This document shows, one piece after another, positions 8,350-15,374 of a stretch of DNA of 34,086 nt. Within the stretch, counting starts at the first letter, position 1; each line of letters starts with the position of its first letter. Source of the DNA: JACCTH01 sp050741915 (GTDB taxonomy: Bacteria > Actinomycetota > Acidimicrobiia > Spongiisociales > ZC4RG35); assembly GCA_050741915.1 (NCBI GenBank), contig JBOGEX010000023.1:1-34086 (forward strand). Reading direction: 5' to 3'. The translations under genes and the position numbers were made by a program. Under the pieces are notes generated by a model, which saw only the letters and a program-made list of their open reading frames with translations, did not search any database and was not told where the DNA came from.

Positions 8350-9300
8350 GTGGTGACAAGTTCAAGCGCGGCGGTGGCGCCGGGAAGCCTGCGGGCCACC
8401 GGCGCCACCCGGCGCCGTCTCTACGTGCAGACTGTGTTCAAGGGCATCTTCGGGTTGCTGGCCTTTCTAACCGTTGGCGTCACGGTTCTCATCGTCGTCT
8501 CCCTGCTCCTTCCGGCTCTGCGGTTCTTCTCGCAGGTCTCGCTCGGTGAGTTCTTTGGCAGCACCACGTGGGCGCCATTGTTCACACCACCGCGATTCGG
8601 GGTGTGGCCGATCCTCGCCGGCACGGCGTGGACGACGGCCATTGCTCTTCTGTTGGCCATCCCGACCGGTCTCGGGGTAGCGGTGTACCTGAGCGAATAT
8701 GCCCATCGCCGGGTGCGCTCGGTCGTCAAGCCCTTTCTGGAGATATTGGCGGGCGTACCCACCGTCGTTCTCGGGTTCTTTGGCCTCTTCCTCGTCAATC
8801 CCGAGATCGTGCGACGGTTCTGGCCGATCGGCGACGTCAGCACCTTCTCCGGTTTGGCCGCCGGCCTAGTGGTAGGCATCATGATCGTCCCGACGGTGGC
8901 CTCTTTGTCCGAGGACGCGATGAACGCAGTTCCGCGGGGACTCCGCGAAGGGGGCTTCGCATTGGGCGGCACCCGCCGGGAGGTGGCCACCAGCGTCGTC
9001 TTCCCTGCTGCGTTGTCGGGGATCGTGGCGGCAATTGTTTTGGCAGGCTCTCGAGCCATCGGCGAGACGACCATCGTCCTCCTCGTGGCGGGTAGCCGCC
9101 CGACTCTGACCTGGAACCCAGGCGAGCAGATGCAATCGATGGCCAGCTTTATTGGTTTTGCGGGGATCGGCGATCAGCCCACCGGTAGCACTGGTTACTT
9201 GACCATCTTCGCGGTGGGGCTCGTGCTATTCGTCATCACGTTCCTGTTGAACATCATCAGCATTCGGATCGTTCGCAGGTTTCGTGAGGTCTACGAGTGA
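8350..9300 (+). CDS. pstC: Phosphate ABC transporter permease PstC
   Basis: One of the two membrane subunits forming the phosphate channel of PstSCAB. About six membrane helices are visible. The conserved cytoplasmic coupling loop reads EGGFALGGTRREVATSVVFP, followed by SRAIGETTIVLLVAG, the PstC/PstA signature. Three possible starts lie in a row (TTG 8347, GTG 8350, GTG 8353). GTG 8350 gives the best spacing to AGGA at 8339-8342 and a protein of 316 residues. The N-terminal 25 residues are polar and Ser/Ala/Arg-rich before the first helix. The stop overlaps the pstA start by 4 nt, implying translational coupling. Confidence 0.95.
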   Translation: MVTSSSAAVAPGSLRATGATRRRLYVQTVFKGIFGLLAFLTVGVTVLIVVSLLLPALRFFSQVSLGEFFGSTTWAPLFTPPRFGVWPILAGTAWTTAIALLLAIPTGLGVAVYLSEYAHRRVRSVVKPFLEILAGVPTVVLGFFGLFLVNPEIVRRFWPIGDVSTFSGLAAGLVVGIMIVPTVASLSEDAMNAVPRGLREGGFALGGTRREVATSVVFPAALSGIVAAIVLAGSRAIGETTIVLLVAGSRPTLTWNPGEQMQSMASFIGFAGIGDQPTGSTGYLTIFAVGLVLFVITFLLNIISIRIVRRFREVYE

Positions 9301-10205
9301 CCGCCGCCACCAAGGAGCAACCGCCTATCGAACTCGACCTCCGGTCCACCACCTCGTCGCGGCGGAGGGTGATCGACTCGCTTTTCAAGCTCTTTCTCTG
9401 GATTTCATTGGGGATTGCCCTCGGCACGCTGATGACCCTCTTGATCGATCTGATCACTGAAGGGTGGGTACGGCTCAACCCTGCCCTTGTTGCCAACATG
9501 CCTTCTGCTCGCCCCGAACGGGCCGGAATCCAATCGGCCATCTTTGGGTCACTATGGGTGGTAGGAACGACGGCCGTGATATCGATACCGGCGGGCGTCG
9601 GCGCAGCCATCTACCTCGAGGAGTTTGCCAAGAAGAATCGTTGGTACAACCGCCTCATCGAGCTCAACGTTCAGAACCTGGCCTCGGTCCCATCGGTGGT
9701 TTACGGGATCCTCGGGTTGGCATTTATCGCCCGGGGATTTCTCTCGCTGGGGTTCACGGTAATGACGGCGGCGCTGATCCTGACCCTCGTGGTGCTGCCG
9801 ACGGTGGTCATCGCCTCTCGGGAGGCTTTGCGAGCTGTTCCGAACTCGTTGCGACAAGGCAGCCTCGCCCTCGGCGCCACGGAGTGGGAGACCGTTTACC
9901 GGCAGGTGCTCCCCGCGGCTGTGCCGGGAATAGCCACGGGAACGATCTTGTCGACGTCGCGTGCTCTGGGCGAGTCGGCCCCGCTCCTTTTGGTCGGTGC
10001 GCTCACGTTTGTCACTTTCAATCCGGAAGGCTTCGACAGCCCGTATACCGTGCTTCCGCTGGCGATCTTCCGGTTTATCAGTGAGGCTCGACTTGAGTTT
10101 CGACCATTGGCGGCCGCGGCGAGCGTTGTCCTCCTCGTTCTCCTTCTGGGGATGAACTCGTTTGCGATCTTCGTCCGCAACCGGTACGAAAAGAAGCTGC
10201 GATGA
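9297..10205 (+). CDS. pstA: Phosphate ABC transporter permease PstA
   Basis: Second membrane subunit of the PstSCAB phosphate importer, 302 residues with about six helices. The family signatures are VPSVVYGILGL, the coupling loop RQGSLALGATEWETVYRQVL and SRALGESAPLLLVGAL. The GTG start overlaps the pstC stop (GTGA). pstB begins 28 bp downstream, the largest gap inside the operon. A polar N-terminal stretch with many Thr/Ser/Arg precedes the first helix. No oddities. Confidence 0.95.
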   Translation: MTAATKEQPPIELDLRSTTSSRRRVIDSLFKLFLWISLGIALGTLMTLLIDLITEGWVRLNPALVANMPSARPERAGIQSAIFGSLWVVGTTAVISIPAGVGAAIYLEEFAKKNRWYNRLIELNVQNLASVPSVVYGILGLAFIARGFLSLGFTVMTAALILTLVVLPTVVIASREALRAVPNSLRQGSLALGATEWETVYRQVLPAAVPGIATGTILSTSRALGESAPLLLVGALTFVTFNPEGFDSPYTVLPLAIFRFISEARLEFRPLAAAASVVLLVLLLGMNSFAIFVRNRYEKKLR

Positions 10206-10233
10206 CGGCATCGGCGCGTGAGGCGAGCGACCG

Positions 10234-11130
10234 ATGACTATGAGCGAGCGAGAAGAGAGAAACCTCGACGGATTGGCGAGCAAGAAAGCGGCCAACTTTC
10301 GAGTCGAGGTTGTTGGTCAGCGGCCGAGCGACGATCAGCGGCTCCCAGACGATGCTCCAATCGTTTTCGACGTTGCGGGCCTCAGTGTTTTCTACAACGA
10401 CTTTCAGGCCGTGCGAGATGTCGATATCCCCGTGCGCCAGCATGAGATCACCGCCCTTATCGGACCTTCCGGATGTGGGAAATCGACGGTGCTTCGCTGC
10501 TTCAACCGGATGAACGACCTCATCGAAGGGGCTCGAGTCGAGGGTTCGGTTCGATATCACGGAATCGATATCTATCAGGATGATGTCGACCCCGTCGAGG
10601 TGCGAAGACGGGTGGGCATGGTTTTTCAGAAGCCGAATCCGTTCCCCAAATCGATCTACGACAACGTGGCGTTCGGTCCCCGGGTGGGGGGCTTCAAAGG
10701 AAACATGGACCATCTCGTTGAGGAGTCGCTGCGAAGGGCGGCCCTTTGGAACGAGGTAAAGGACAAGCTTGATGAGTCGGGAATGGCCCTGTCGGGTGGT
10801 CAACAACAGCGGTTGTGCATTGCTCGCGCCATCGCCATCAACCCCGACGTTGTGCTCATGGACGAGCCCTGCTCGGCCCTGGACCCGATCGCCACGCTCA
10901 GAATCGAGGAGCTGATGCTCGAGCTCAAGGGTGACTACACCATTGTGATCGTCACCCACAACATGCAGCAGGCTGCCCGGGTCTCCGATCGGACTGCCTT
11001 TTTCTCGGTGAATGTCGGAGCCGAAGGCCAGCGCACTGGATACTTGGTTGAGTTCAACAACACCGAGCAGCTGTTCACCTCACCAAGGGAGAAGGACACC
11101 GAGGATTACATCACGGGCAGGTTCGGATGA
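10234..11130 (+). CDS. pstB: Phosphate ABC transporter ATP-binding protein PstB
   Basis: ATPase that powers phosphate import through PstCA. Walker A is GPSGCGKST (77-85), the signature LSGGQQQRLCIARAIA starts at residue 186, and Walker B ends VVLMDEPCSALDP with Asp210-Glu211. PstB-specific features are FNRMNDLI after Walker A and FQKPNPFPKSIYDNVAFGPR. At 298 residues it is about 40 longer than typical PstB because of a charged N-terminal extension (about residues 1-42) with no recognised domain. A second ATG at 10240 is possible. The stop overlaps the phoU start by 4 nt. Confidence 0.96.
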   Translation: MTMSEREERNLDGLASKKAANFRVEVVGQRPSDDQRLPDDAPIVFDVAGLSVFYNDFQAVRDVDIPVRQHEITALIGPSGCGKSTVLRCFNRMNDLIEGARVEGSVRYHGIDIYQDDVDPVEVRRRVGMVFQKPNPFPKSIYDNVAFGPRVGGFKGNMDHLVEESLRRAALWNEVKDKLDESGMALSGGQQQRLCIARAIAINPDVVLMDEPCSALDPIATLRIEELMLELKGDYTIVIVTHNMQQAARVSDRTAFFSVNVGAEGQRTGYLVEFNNTEQLFTSPREKDTEDYITGRFG

Positions 11131-11822
11131 CCGAGATTCGAAGTCGCTTTCATAGGGAACTGACCGACCTCGAGCAGACACTTCTCACAGTTGCCGATCG
11201 GGCGGAGCAAATGGTGGCGCTGGCCGTCGACTCAGTCTGCATCCCCGACATGGACAAAGCGGCGCAAGTGATGGCGCTCGATCAGTGGGTCGACAAAACC
11301 TATCTCGATGTCCACAACCGTTGGATGGCGGTGATGGCCCTGCAACAGCCGATTGCCGGTGATCTGCGAATGATGTCGGTGCTGCTTCATCTCAACACCA
11401 CACTGGAGCGAATGGGTGATCAATGCGTCAACATCGCCAAGCTCGCCCAGGTGACCTTTGGCCTTCCCCGCTCGGAGCGGATCGTCGCCCAGATCCGGGA
11501 GATGGGCGATCTGGTTCGCCCCATGATTCGCACCGGCGTCGAAGCACTGGTGCGTCGTGACCTCGAGGAAGCACGCCTACTTCCGGCAATGGATGAACCC
11601 GTCGATCGCCTTAACCGCAACATGTACAAGGAAGTAGTGGACTGTGGTCCCGACCCGGCCGTGCTCGAATGGGCGACCCGCATGATGATGGTGAGCCGAG
11701 CCCTGGAACGGATCGGTGACCAGGTCGTTGACATCGCCGAACAGACCGCCTTCCTCCTCACTGGCGAGATGATGGAGTTCAACGAGGAAGCCATCCTCGG
11801 CAAGACCGAAGATGGAGACTGA
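11127..11822 (+). CDS. phoU: Phosphate uptake regulator PhoU
   Basis: Cytoplasmic all-helical regulator that links the occupancy of PstSCAB to the PhoR-type kinase and restrains the Pho response when phosphate is plentiful. The 231 residues hold two PhoU repeats. Each carries a metal-binding style helix: MSVLLHLNTTLERMGDQCVN in the first and MMMVSRALERIGDQVVDIAE in the second. The N-terminal FHRELTDLEQTLLTVADRAE is typical. It overlaps pstB by 4 nt and the response-regulator gene by 11 nt, so translation of the three is likely coupled. Confidence 0.95.
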   Translation: MTEIRSRFHRELTDLEQTLLTVADRAEQMVALAVDSVCIPDMDKAAQVMALDQWVDKTYLDVHNRWMAVMALQQPIAGDLRMMSVLLHLNTTLERMGDQCVNIAKLAQVTFGLPRSERIVAQIREMGDLVRPMIRTGVEALVRRDLEEARLLPAMDEPVDRLNRNMYKEVVDCGPDPAVLEWATRMMMVSRALERIGDQVVDIAEQTAFLLTGEMMEFNEEAILGKTEDGD

Positions 11823-12528
11823 TCAAGCCCGATTCAGCTCGGGCCCGCGGGTGCTGATAGTTGAGGACGAGCAGGCGATTACCGAAGCCCTGCAGTACGC
11901 CTTTGAGCTGGAGGGCTTCGCGGTTGAGTCGGCGACGACGGGTCGAGCCGGCCTCGAAGCCGCTCGCCGGCTCCATCCTTCGGTGGTCGTGCTCGATGTG
12001 ATGCTGCCGGGGATGTCCGGTCTCGACGTGTGCCGCCAGCTGCGGAGCGAGTCCGACGTTCCCATCATCATGCTCACCGCCCGCGGCGCCGAGGCCGACA
12101 AGGTGGCAGGCCTCGAGCTCGGCGCTGACGACTATCTCACGAAGCCGTTCTCGATTCGTGAGTTGGTGGCGCGGGTGAGGGCGCAGGTGCGACGGTCGGC
12201 CCGCAGCGGCAGCCTCGCTGAGACTGCAGAAGTTTTGCGGGGGGGACCAATCGAGCTGGATGTCGATGCGCACGAGGTTCGGGTCGGCGGCGACGTCGTA
12301 GAGCTGCGGCCGAAGGAGTTCGATCTGCTTGAGTCACTCATGCGCCGCCGGGGCCGGCTTGCCACCCGCGAGACTCTGATCGACGAGGTGTGGGGTCCGG
12401 ATCATTTCGGCGCTACGAAAACACTGGACGTTCACATCAAGCGGTTGCGTCAAAAGCTCGAGCCCAACACCGGCCGACCCCAGCACATCGTGACCGTTCG
12501 CGGCCTGGGCTACAAGTTCGTCGACTAG
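11812..12528 (+). CDS. PhoB/PhoP-type response regulator (OmpR family)
   Basis: DNA-binding response regulator expected to activate the Pho regulon. The receiver domain (about 13-125) has the acidic pair Glu18-Asp19, phosphoacceptor Asp62 in VVVLDVMLPG, Thr89 and Lys111 (LTKPF). The winged helix (about 148-238) contains LRPKEFDLLESLM, the recognition region TLDVHIKRLRQKLE and the closing VRGLGYKFVD, all typical of OmpR/PhoB. It starts inside the end of phoU. Its TAG stop is followed, in the same reading frame, by the kinase gene. Naming it phoB or phoP rests on context. Confidence 0.93.
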   Translation: METDQARFSSGPRVLIVEDEQAITEALQYAFELEGFAVESATTGRAGLEAARRLHPSVVVLDVMLPGMSGLDVCRQLRSESDVPIIMLTARGAEADKVAGLELGADDYLTKPFSIRELVARVRAQVRRSARSGSLAETAEVLRGGPIELDVDAHEVRVGGDVVELRPKEFDLLESLMRRRGRLATRETLIDEVWGPDHFGATKTLDVHIKRLRQKLEPNTGRPQHIVTVRGLGYKFVD

Positions 12529-12534
12529 TTGGCG

Positions 12535-13620
12535 ATGCGGAGGATCAAGCGCCTGCAGCAGGAGATATCCGATCTCCAGGCTGAGCTCAAGAAGCGGTCA
12601 GAGGAGGGCGGTGCTCAGGCGTCGCTGCTCGGGCAGGTGTTGGCGACCGTCCGGCAAGGGATCATTGTCATCGACCCCGACGACTCGATTCCCTATTTCA
12701 ATCCCGCCGCCGCCAGCCTGATTCGCCCGGGATCGTTTCTTGGCCAACTGTCGCCCCATTCGCTGCAAAGCCTGGTGCGGGCAGCTCGGTCCGACCTCAC
12801 ACCCATCGAGCGCTTGCTCGAACTTGACCGTCCGCACCGGCTCCTCACTGCCGTCGCCAGCCCGATCGAAGGCGGCGGGCGGGTGCTCGTCGTTGTGGTC
12901 GATGTAACCGAGGCGAGGCGCATCGAAGCTATCCGGCGGGACTTCGTCGCCGCCGCCTCCCACGAACTCAAGACGCCCGTGGCCACAATGGTGGCCTCGG
13001 CAGAAACGTTGCAGCTAGCCCTGGCCCGTGACGCTGCCACGGCGGAACGGTTTGCACAACAGGTAGAGCGATCGGCTCGTCAACTGGCCGATTTGGTAAC
13101 TGATCTTCTCGATCTCTCCCGCCTCGAATCCGGACCTGAATCGGATGAGGAGGTCGCACTCGACGGGCTAGCCAAAGAAGAGGTGGCGGCATTTGTCGAA
13201 CGTGCTCAGAACGCCGGCGTCGAGTTGGTGTTGCAGACGTCTCCGGCGAAGGTCCGCGGGTCTGCTGCCGACCTCGGGCTGGCACTTCGCAATCTTTTGG
13301 ACAACGCTCTGCGACATACTCCCTCCGGAGGGGAGGTGACGGTCATAATCGGCCAAACGTCAGACGCGGTCAGCCTCGAGGTCATCGACAACGGCGAGGG
13401 CATTGCCACCCGCGAGCTGCCGCGGATCTTCGAGCGCTTCTACCGGGTGGATTCGGCTCGCTCTCGCGCCACTGGTGGGACTGGGCTCGGGCTGGCGATC
13501 GTCCGTCATGTGGTCGAATCCCACGGCGGCAAGATCGAGGTGACGAGCGCCCTTGGTGAGGGATCTAACTTCTCGATACGTCTCCCCAAAAAACCCGACC
13601 GGGATCCGAAACGGGGGTAG
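12535..13620 (+). CDS. PhoR/SenX3-like sensor histidine kinase without membrane segments
   Basis: Histidine kinase likely to phosphorylate the regulator just upstream. An N-terminal coiled-coil-like stretch (RIKRLQQEISDLQAELKKRS) leads to a PAS-like domain (about 30-125, GIIVIDPDDSIPYFNPA). The HisKA domain has FVAAASHELKTPVATMVAS with the phosphoacceptor His at 143. The ATPase domain shows the N box LRNLLDNALRHTP, G1 DNGEG, the F box IFERFY and G2 GGTGLGLAIV. Related SenX3/PhoR kinases usually carry N-terminal membrane helices; none is visible here. The reading frame is open from TTG 12529, directly after the regulator's TAG. I chose ATG 12535 (361 residues). No ribosome-binding site is seen, so reinitiation after the upstream stop is likely. 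Confidence 0.93.
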   Translation: MRRIKRLQQEISDLQAELKKRSEEGGAQASLLGQVLATVRQGIIVIDPDDSIPYFNPAAASLIRPGSFLGQLSPHSLQSLVRAARSDLTPIERLLELDRPHRLLTAVASPIEGGGRVLVVVVDVTEARRIEAIRRDFVAAASHELKTPVATMVASAETLQLALARDAATAERFAQQVERSARQLADLVTDLLDLSRLESGPESDEEVALDGLAKEEVAAFVERAQNAGVELVLQTSPAKVRGSAADLGLALRNLLDNALRHTPSGGEVTVIIGQTSDAVSLEVIDNGEGIATRELPRIFERFYRVDSARSRATGGTGLGLAIVRHVVESHGGKIEVTSALGEGSNFSIRLPKKPDRDPKRG

Positions 13621-13684
13621 TCACATGCGTGGTTTGATCCGCGTTTTGCGGAGCTGGTCGAACGGGTGGGCGAGCAACAGCTAA

Positions 13685-14340
13685 GAAGAGCTGATCGATA
13701 GTCCCAAACAAAGATTCGCGGGCGAGCTCTGGCGTCTGGCCGATCTGGACCAAGCCAATTCTCGAGGGGCGCCCTTTCCGCTCCCGCGCCTACCGGCGGG
13801 CGGTCTGGTCTCTTGACGACCTCAGTCCTGAGCTCAGTGAATCGCCCGATCAGATCCTGGCGGTTCCGGAATCGGACCAGGTTTCGCCCGCTTGATCGGC
13901 GAGTTCCGCAGCTCCGGAGAGCTCACCGCCGCAAGCGCGCTCTCCCGCAGGCTGCCCGCCGATGCCTTGCCCCTATCGCGTCTTCCCCGCATGACCCCAG
14001 CGCGGCTGCAAACCCTCAAGGCGCAACTCGCGGTGGAATCCCTCGAAGGCTTCGCCCAGACGATCGCCGCCGGGAGCGCCGAGACTCTCCCCGGAGTAGG
14101 TGCGCAGACAGTTGACCTTTGGCGGCGCGCGCTCGAACAAAGAAGACCCGGCATTCCCATCTAAACGGCCCGGGCCTTTGCTGAGAGGCTCGCCTAGCAC
14201 ATCGAATCGAAGGTTCGAGGGGCGGAAGTGGAGCTGGTCGGGGCCGTAACTCGCCTCGACAAGTGGATCAACGAGATCGAGCTGGCCGTCGCCGGGGGAA
14301 CGGGAATTCGACCGTTTCTTGAGCAATCTGCCATCACGCC
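13685..14340 (+). pseudogene. Decayed PolX-like helix-hairpin-helix / nucleotidyltransferase gene
   Basis: Three frames read on as one protein resembling the N-terminal part of family X DNA polymerases. The pieces are RFAGELWRLADLDQANSRG (13712-13768), RPFRSRAYRRAVWSLDDLS (from 13770), and FARLIGEFRSSGEL (from 13883) leading to LPRMTPARLQ and the hairpin LPGVGAQTVDLWRRALE. The break at about 13870 is one missing G in CCGGAATCGG; restoring it gives VPGIGPGFAR, the first hairpin. After TAA 14162 the same frame continues through TAG into AEVELVGAVTRLDKWINEIE, resembling the start of the nucleotidyltransferase palm. Two frameshifts and two nonsense codons make it a pseudogene. The catalytic palm and any PHP domain are absent, cut off where the convergent ferritin-like remnant ends. 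Confidence 0.7.
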
Positions 14341-14945
14341 TTGGTCTTGCCCTTCTTCATGTCGCCCCGGGCCTGCTTGGCACGATCGGCACCGATTGCC
14401 GTCGTGACCTTCTTCTGCTCCTCGGGCGGCGGTAGCACCGCCATCGTCCCGAGCGACTCGAACCAGAGTTGGCGGGTCCAGCCCATGGTGTGATAGAGAG
14501 GCTCATCCTCTTGCTCTTCCACCTGTTCATAGGCGGCCGTGAGGGCTTTGGTCCGCGCTCCCTTGTCCTCTTTGGGAACCTCACCAATCAGTTCCTAGTT
14601 GGCATGGTCCTTGGTCTCTGCATCGACCACCGCTTCGGCGGCTACGAGTTGGGCGGCAGACATGTCACCGGTCGCGAGAGCCATTTCCATTGATTTGACC
14701 AAAGCCTCCCCCTTTGGCACGAACGATTTCGCGCCCCGGTGTCTCAATGTCTGTATTCATCCCGAGCTCGTTGAAAATGTCGGCGACGATTCGAACGTGG
14801 TTCTCGGTTTCCTCGAGGTACTTCTCCCACTCCTCCTTCAGGTCTTCGTTCTCCGCACAACGAATGGCTGTTTGGTAGACCCGGACCCCGCGAGCTCCGT
14901 TTCCAGGGATTGGTAGAGCAACTCTTCAACCTGGGCATCTTTCAT
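14334..14945 (-). pseudogene. Decayed ferritin-like helical protein gene
   Basis: Reading from ATG 14945, which has a strong AGGAGG upstream, gives MKDAQVEELLYQSLETELAG. A one-base frameshift near 14883 then gives VRVYQTAIRCAENEDLKEEW and ENHVRIVADIFNELGMN. A second shift in a G-run near 14700 restores EALVKSMEMALATGD and VVDAETKDHAN. Next comes an in-frame TAG at 14598-14600, then ELIGEVPKEDKGA and YHTMGWTRQLWFESLG to the TGA at 14334. The pattern of Glu/His-rich helices (ETEL, E-x-x-H in ETENH) suggests a ferritin-like or DUF892-like four-helix protein of about 203 residues. Two frameshifts plus one nonsense codon (probably Trp to stop) indicate loss of function. The family call is tentative. 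Confidence 0.65.
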
Positions 14946-15030
14946 CGCGAACCTCCTAGGGCGCGCATACCCACAACTTCTTTAGGTCAAACTCGGCCGG
15001 CAGAAGGTGCTAACACTGGGTATCGGTAGA

Positions 15031-15222
15031 ATGATGACCACGGAGAAGAAGATCGCGAAAACGCGCCGGCCGCCACCCGTTCCCGAACTAGACCCTGTGG
15101 AGGAGGCGTCGAGGGAGTCGTTTCCGGCTTCTGACCCCCCCGCCTGGACGCTGGGCCGAGAGCCCGGGAAGAAAGCCTTTGGGAAAGAACGCGTACCAGA
15201 GTCCGCTCGACCCGCGACATAA
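15031..15222 (+). CDS. Small protein with SFPASDPPAWT motif
   Basis: A 63-residue, highly charged, Pro-rich soluble protein. The core DPVEEASRESFPASDPPAWT is a short motif I recognise from many small uncharacterised bacterial proteins, so this is likely a real gene despite its size. A basic N-terminus (KKIAKTRRPPP) and a basic Lys/Arg tail flank it. Start choice is uncertain: ATG 15031 or 15034, or GTG 15007, and none has a clear ribosome-binding site. It lies between the ferritin-like remnant and the cyclopropane synthase gene. Function unknown. Confidence 0.6.
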   Translation: MMTTEKKIAKTRRPPPVPELDPVEEASRESFPASDPPAWTLGREPGKKAFGKERVPESARPAT

Positions 15223-15283
15223 GCGGGCTACCCGTGGCGACGGAGGCGAAAACAAGCGGGCCTAAAGAAAACCCTGGGTTTAT

Positions 15284-15300
15284 CCGTCGTTGTACGACGG
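15284..15300. repeat. Short palindrome upstream of the cyclopropane synthase gene
   Basis: CCGTCGT (15284-15290) and ACGACGG (15294-15300) form a perfect 7-bp inverted repeat with a 3-nt spacer, about 75 bp before the start of the methyltransferase gene. It could be an operator or a small hairpin. Confidence 0.35.
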
Positions 15301-15363
15301 CTGCAGCCCACAGAAATTCGGTTGCTGACCAAACTGGCCAACTCCTCGCCTTCCCGGGTCCGA

Positions 15364-15369
15364 TATCAT
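15364..15369 (+). promoter_or_regulatory. Candidate leaderless promoter (-10) of the cyclopropane synthase gene
   Basis: TATCAT lies 5 nt before ATG 15375, and no Shine-Dalgarno sequence precedes that ATG. The spacing fits transcription beginning at the start codon. No convincing -35 box. Confidence 0.35.
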
Positions 15370-15374
15370 TTCCC

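Noticed and set aside
2941..14945. Frameshifts in the three remnants as sequencing errors
   Set aside because: Some breaks are single bases in short G/C runs, so errors remain possible. However, nonsense substitutions and large deletions are also present, and the many neighbouring genes are intact, so genuine decay is more likely. Read inspection would settle it.
15234..15374. N-terminal extension of the cyclopropane synthase from GTG 15234
   Set aside because: The extra 47 residues lack family similarity and cover a palindrome and a possible promoter directly before ATG 15375.
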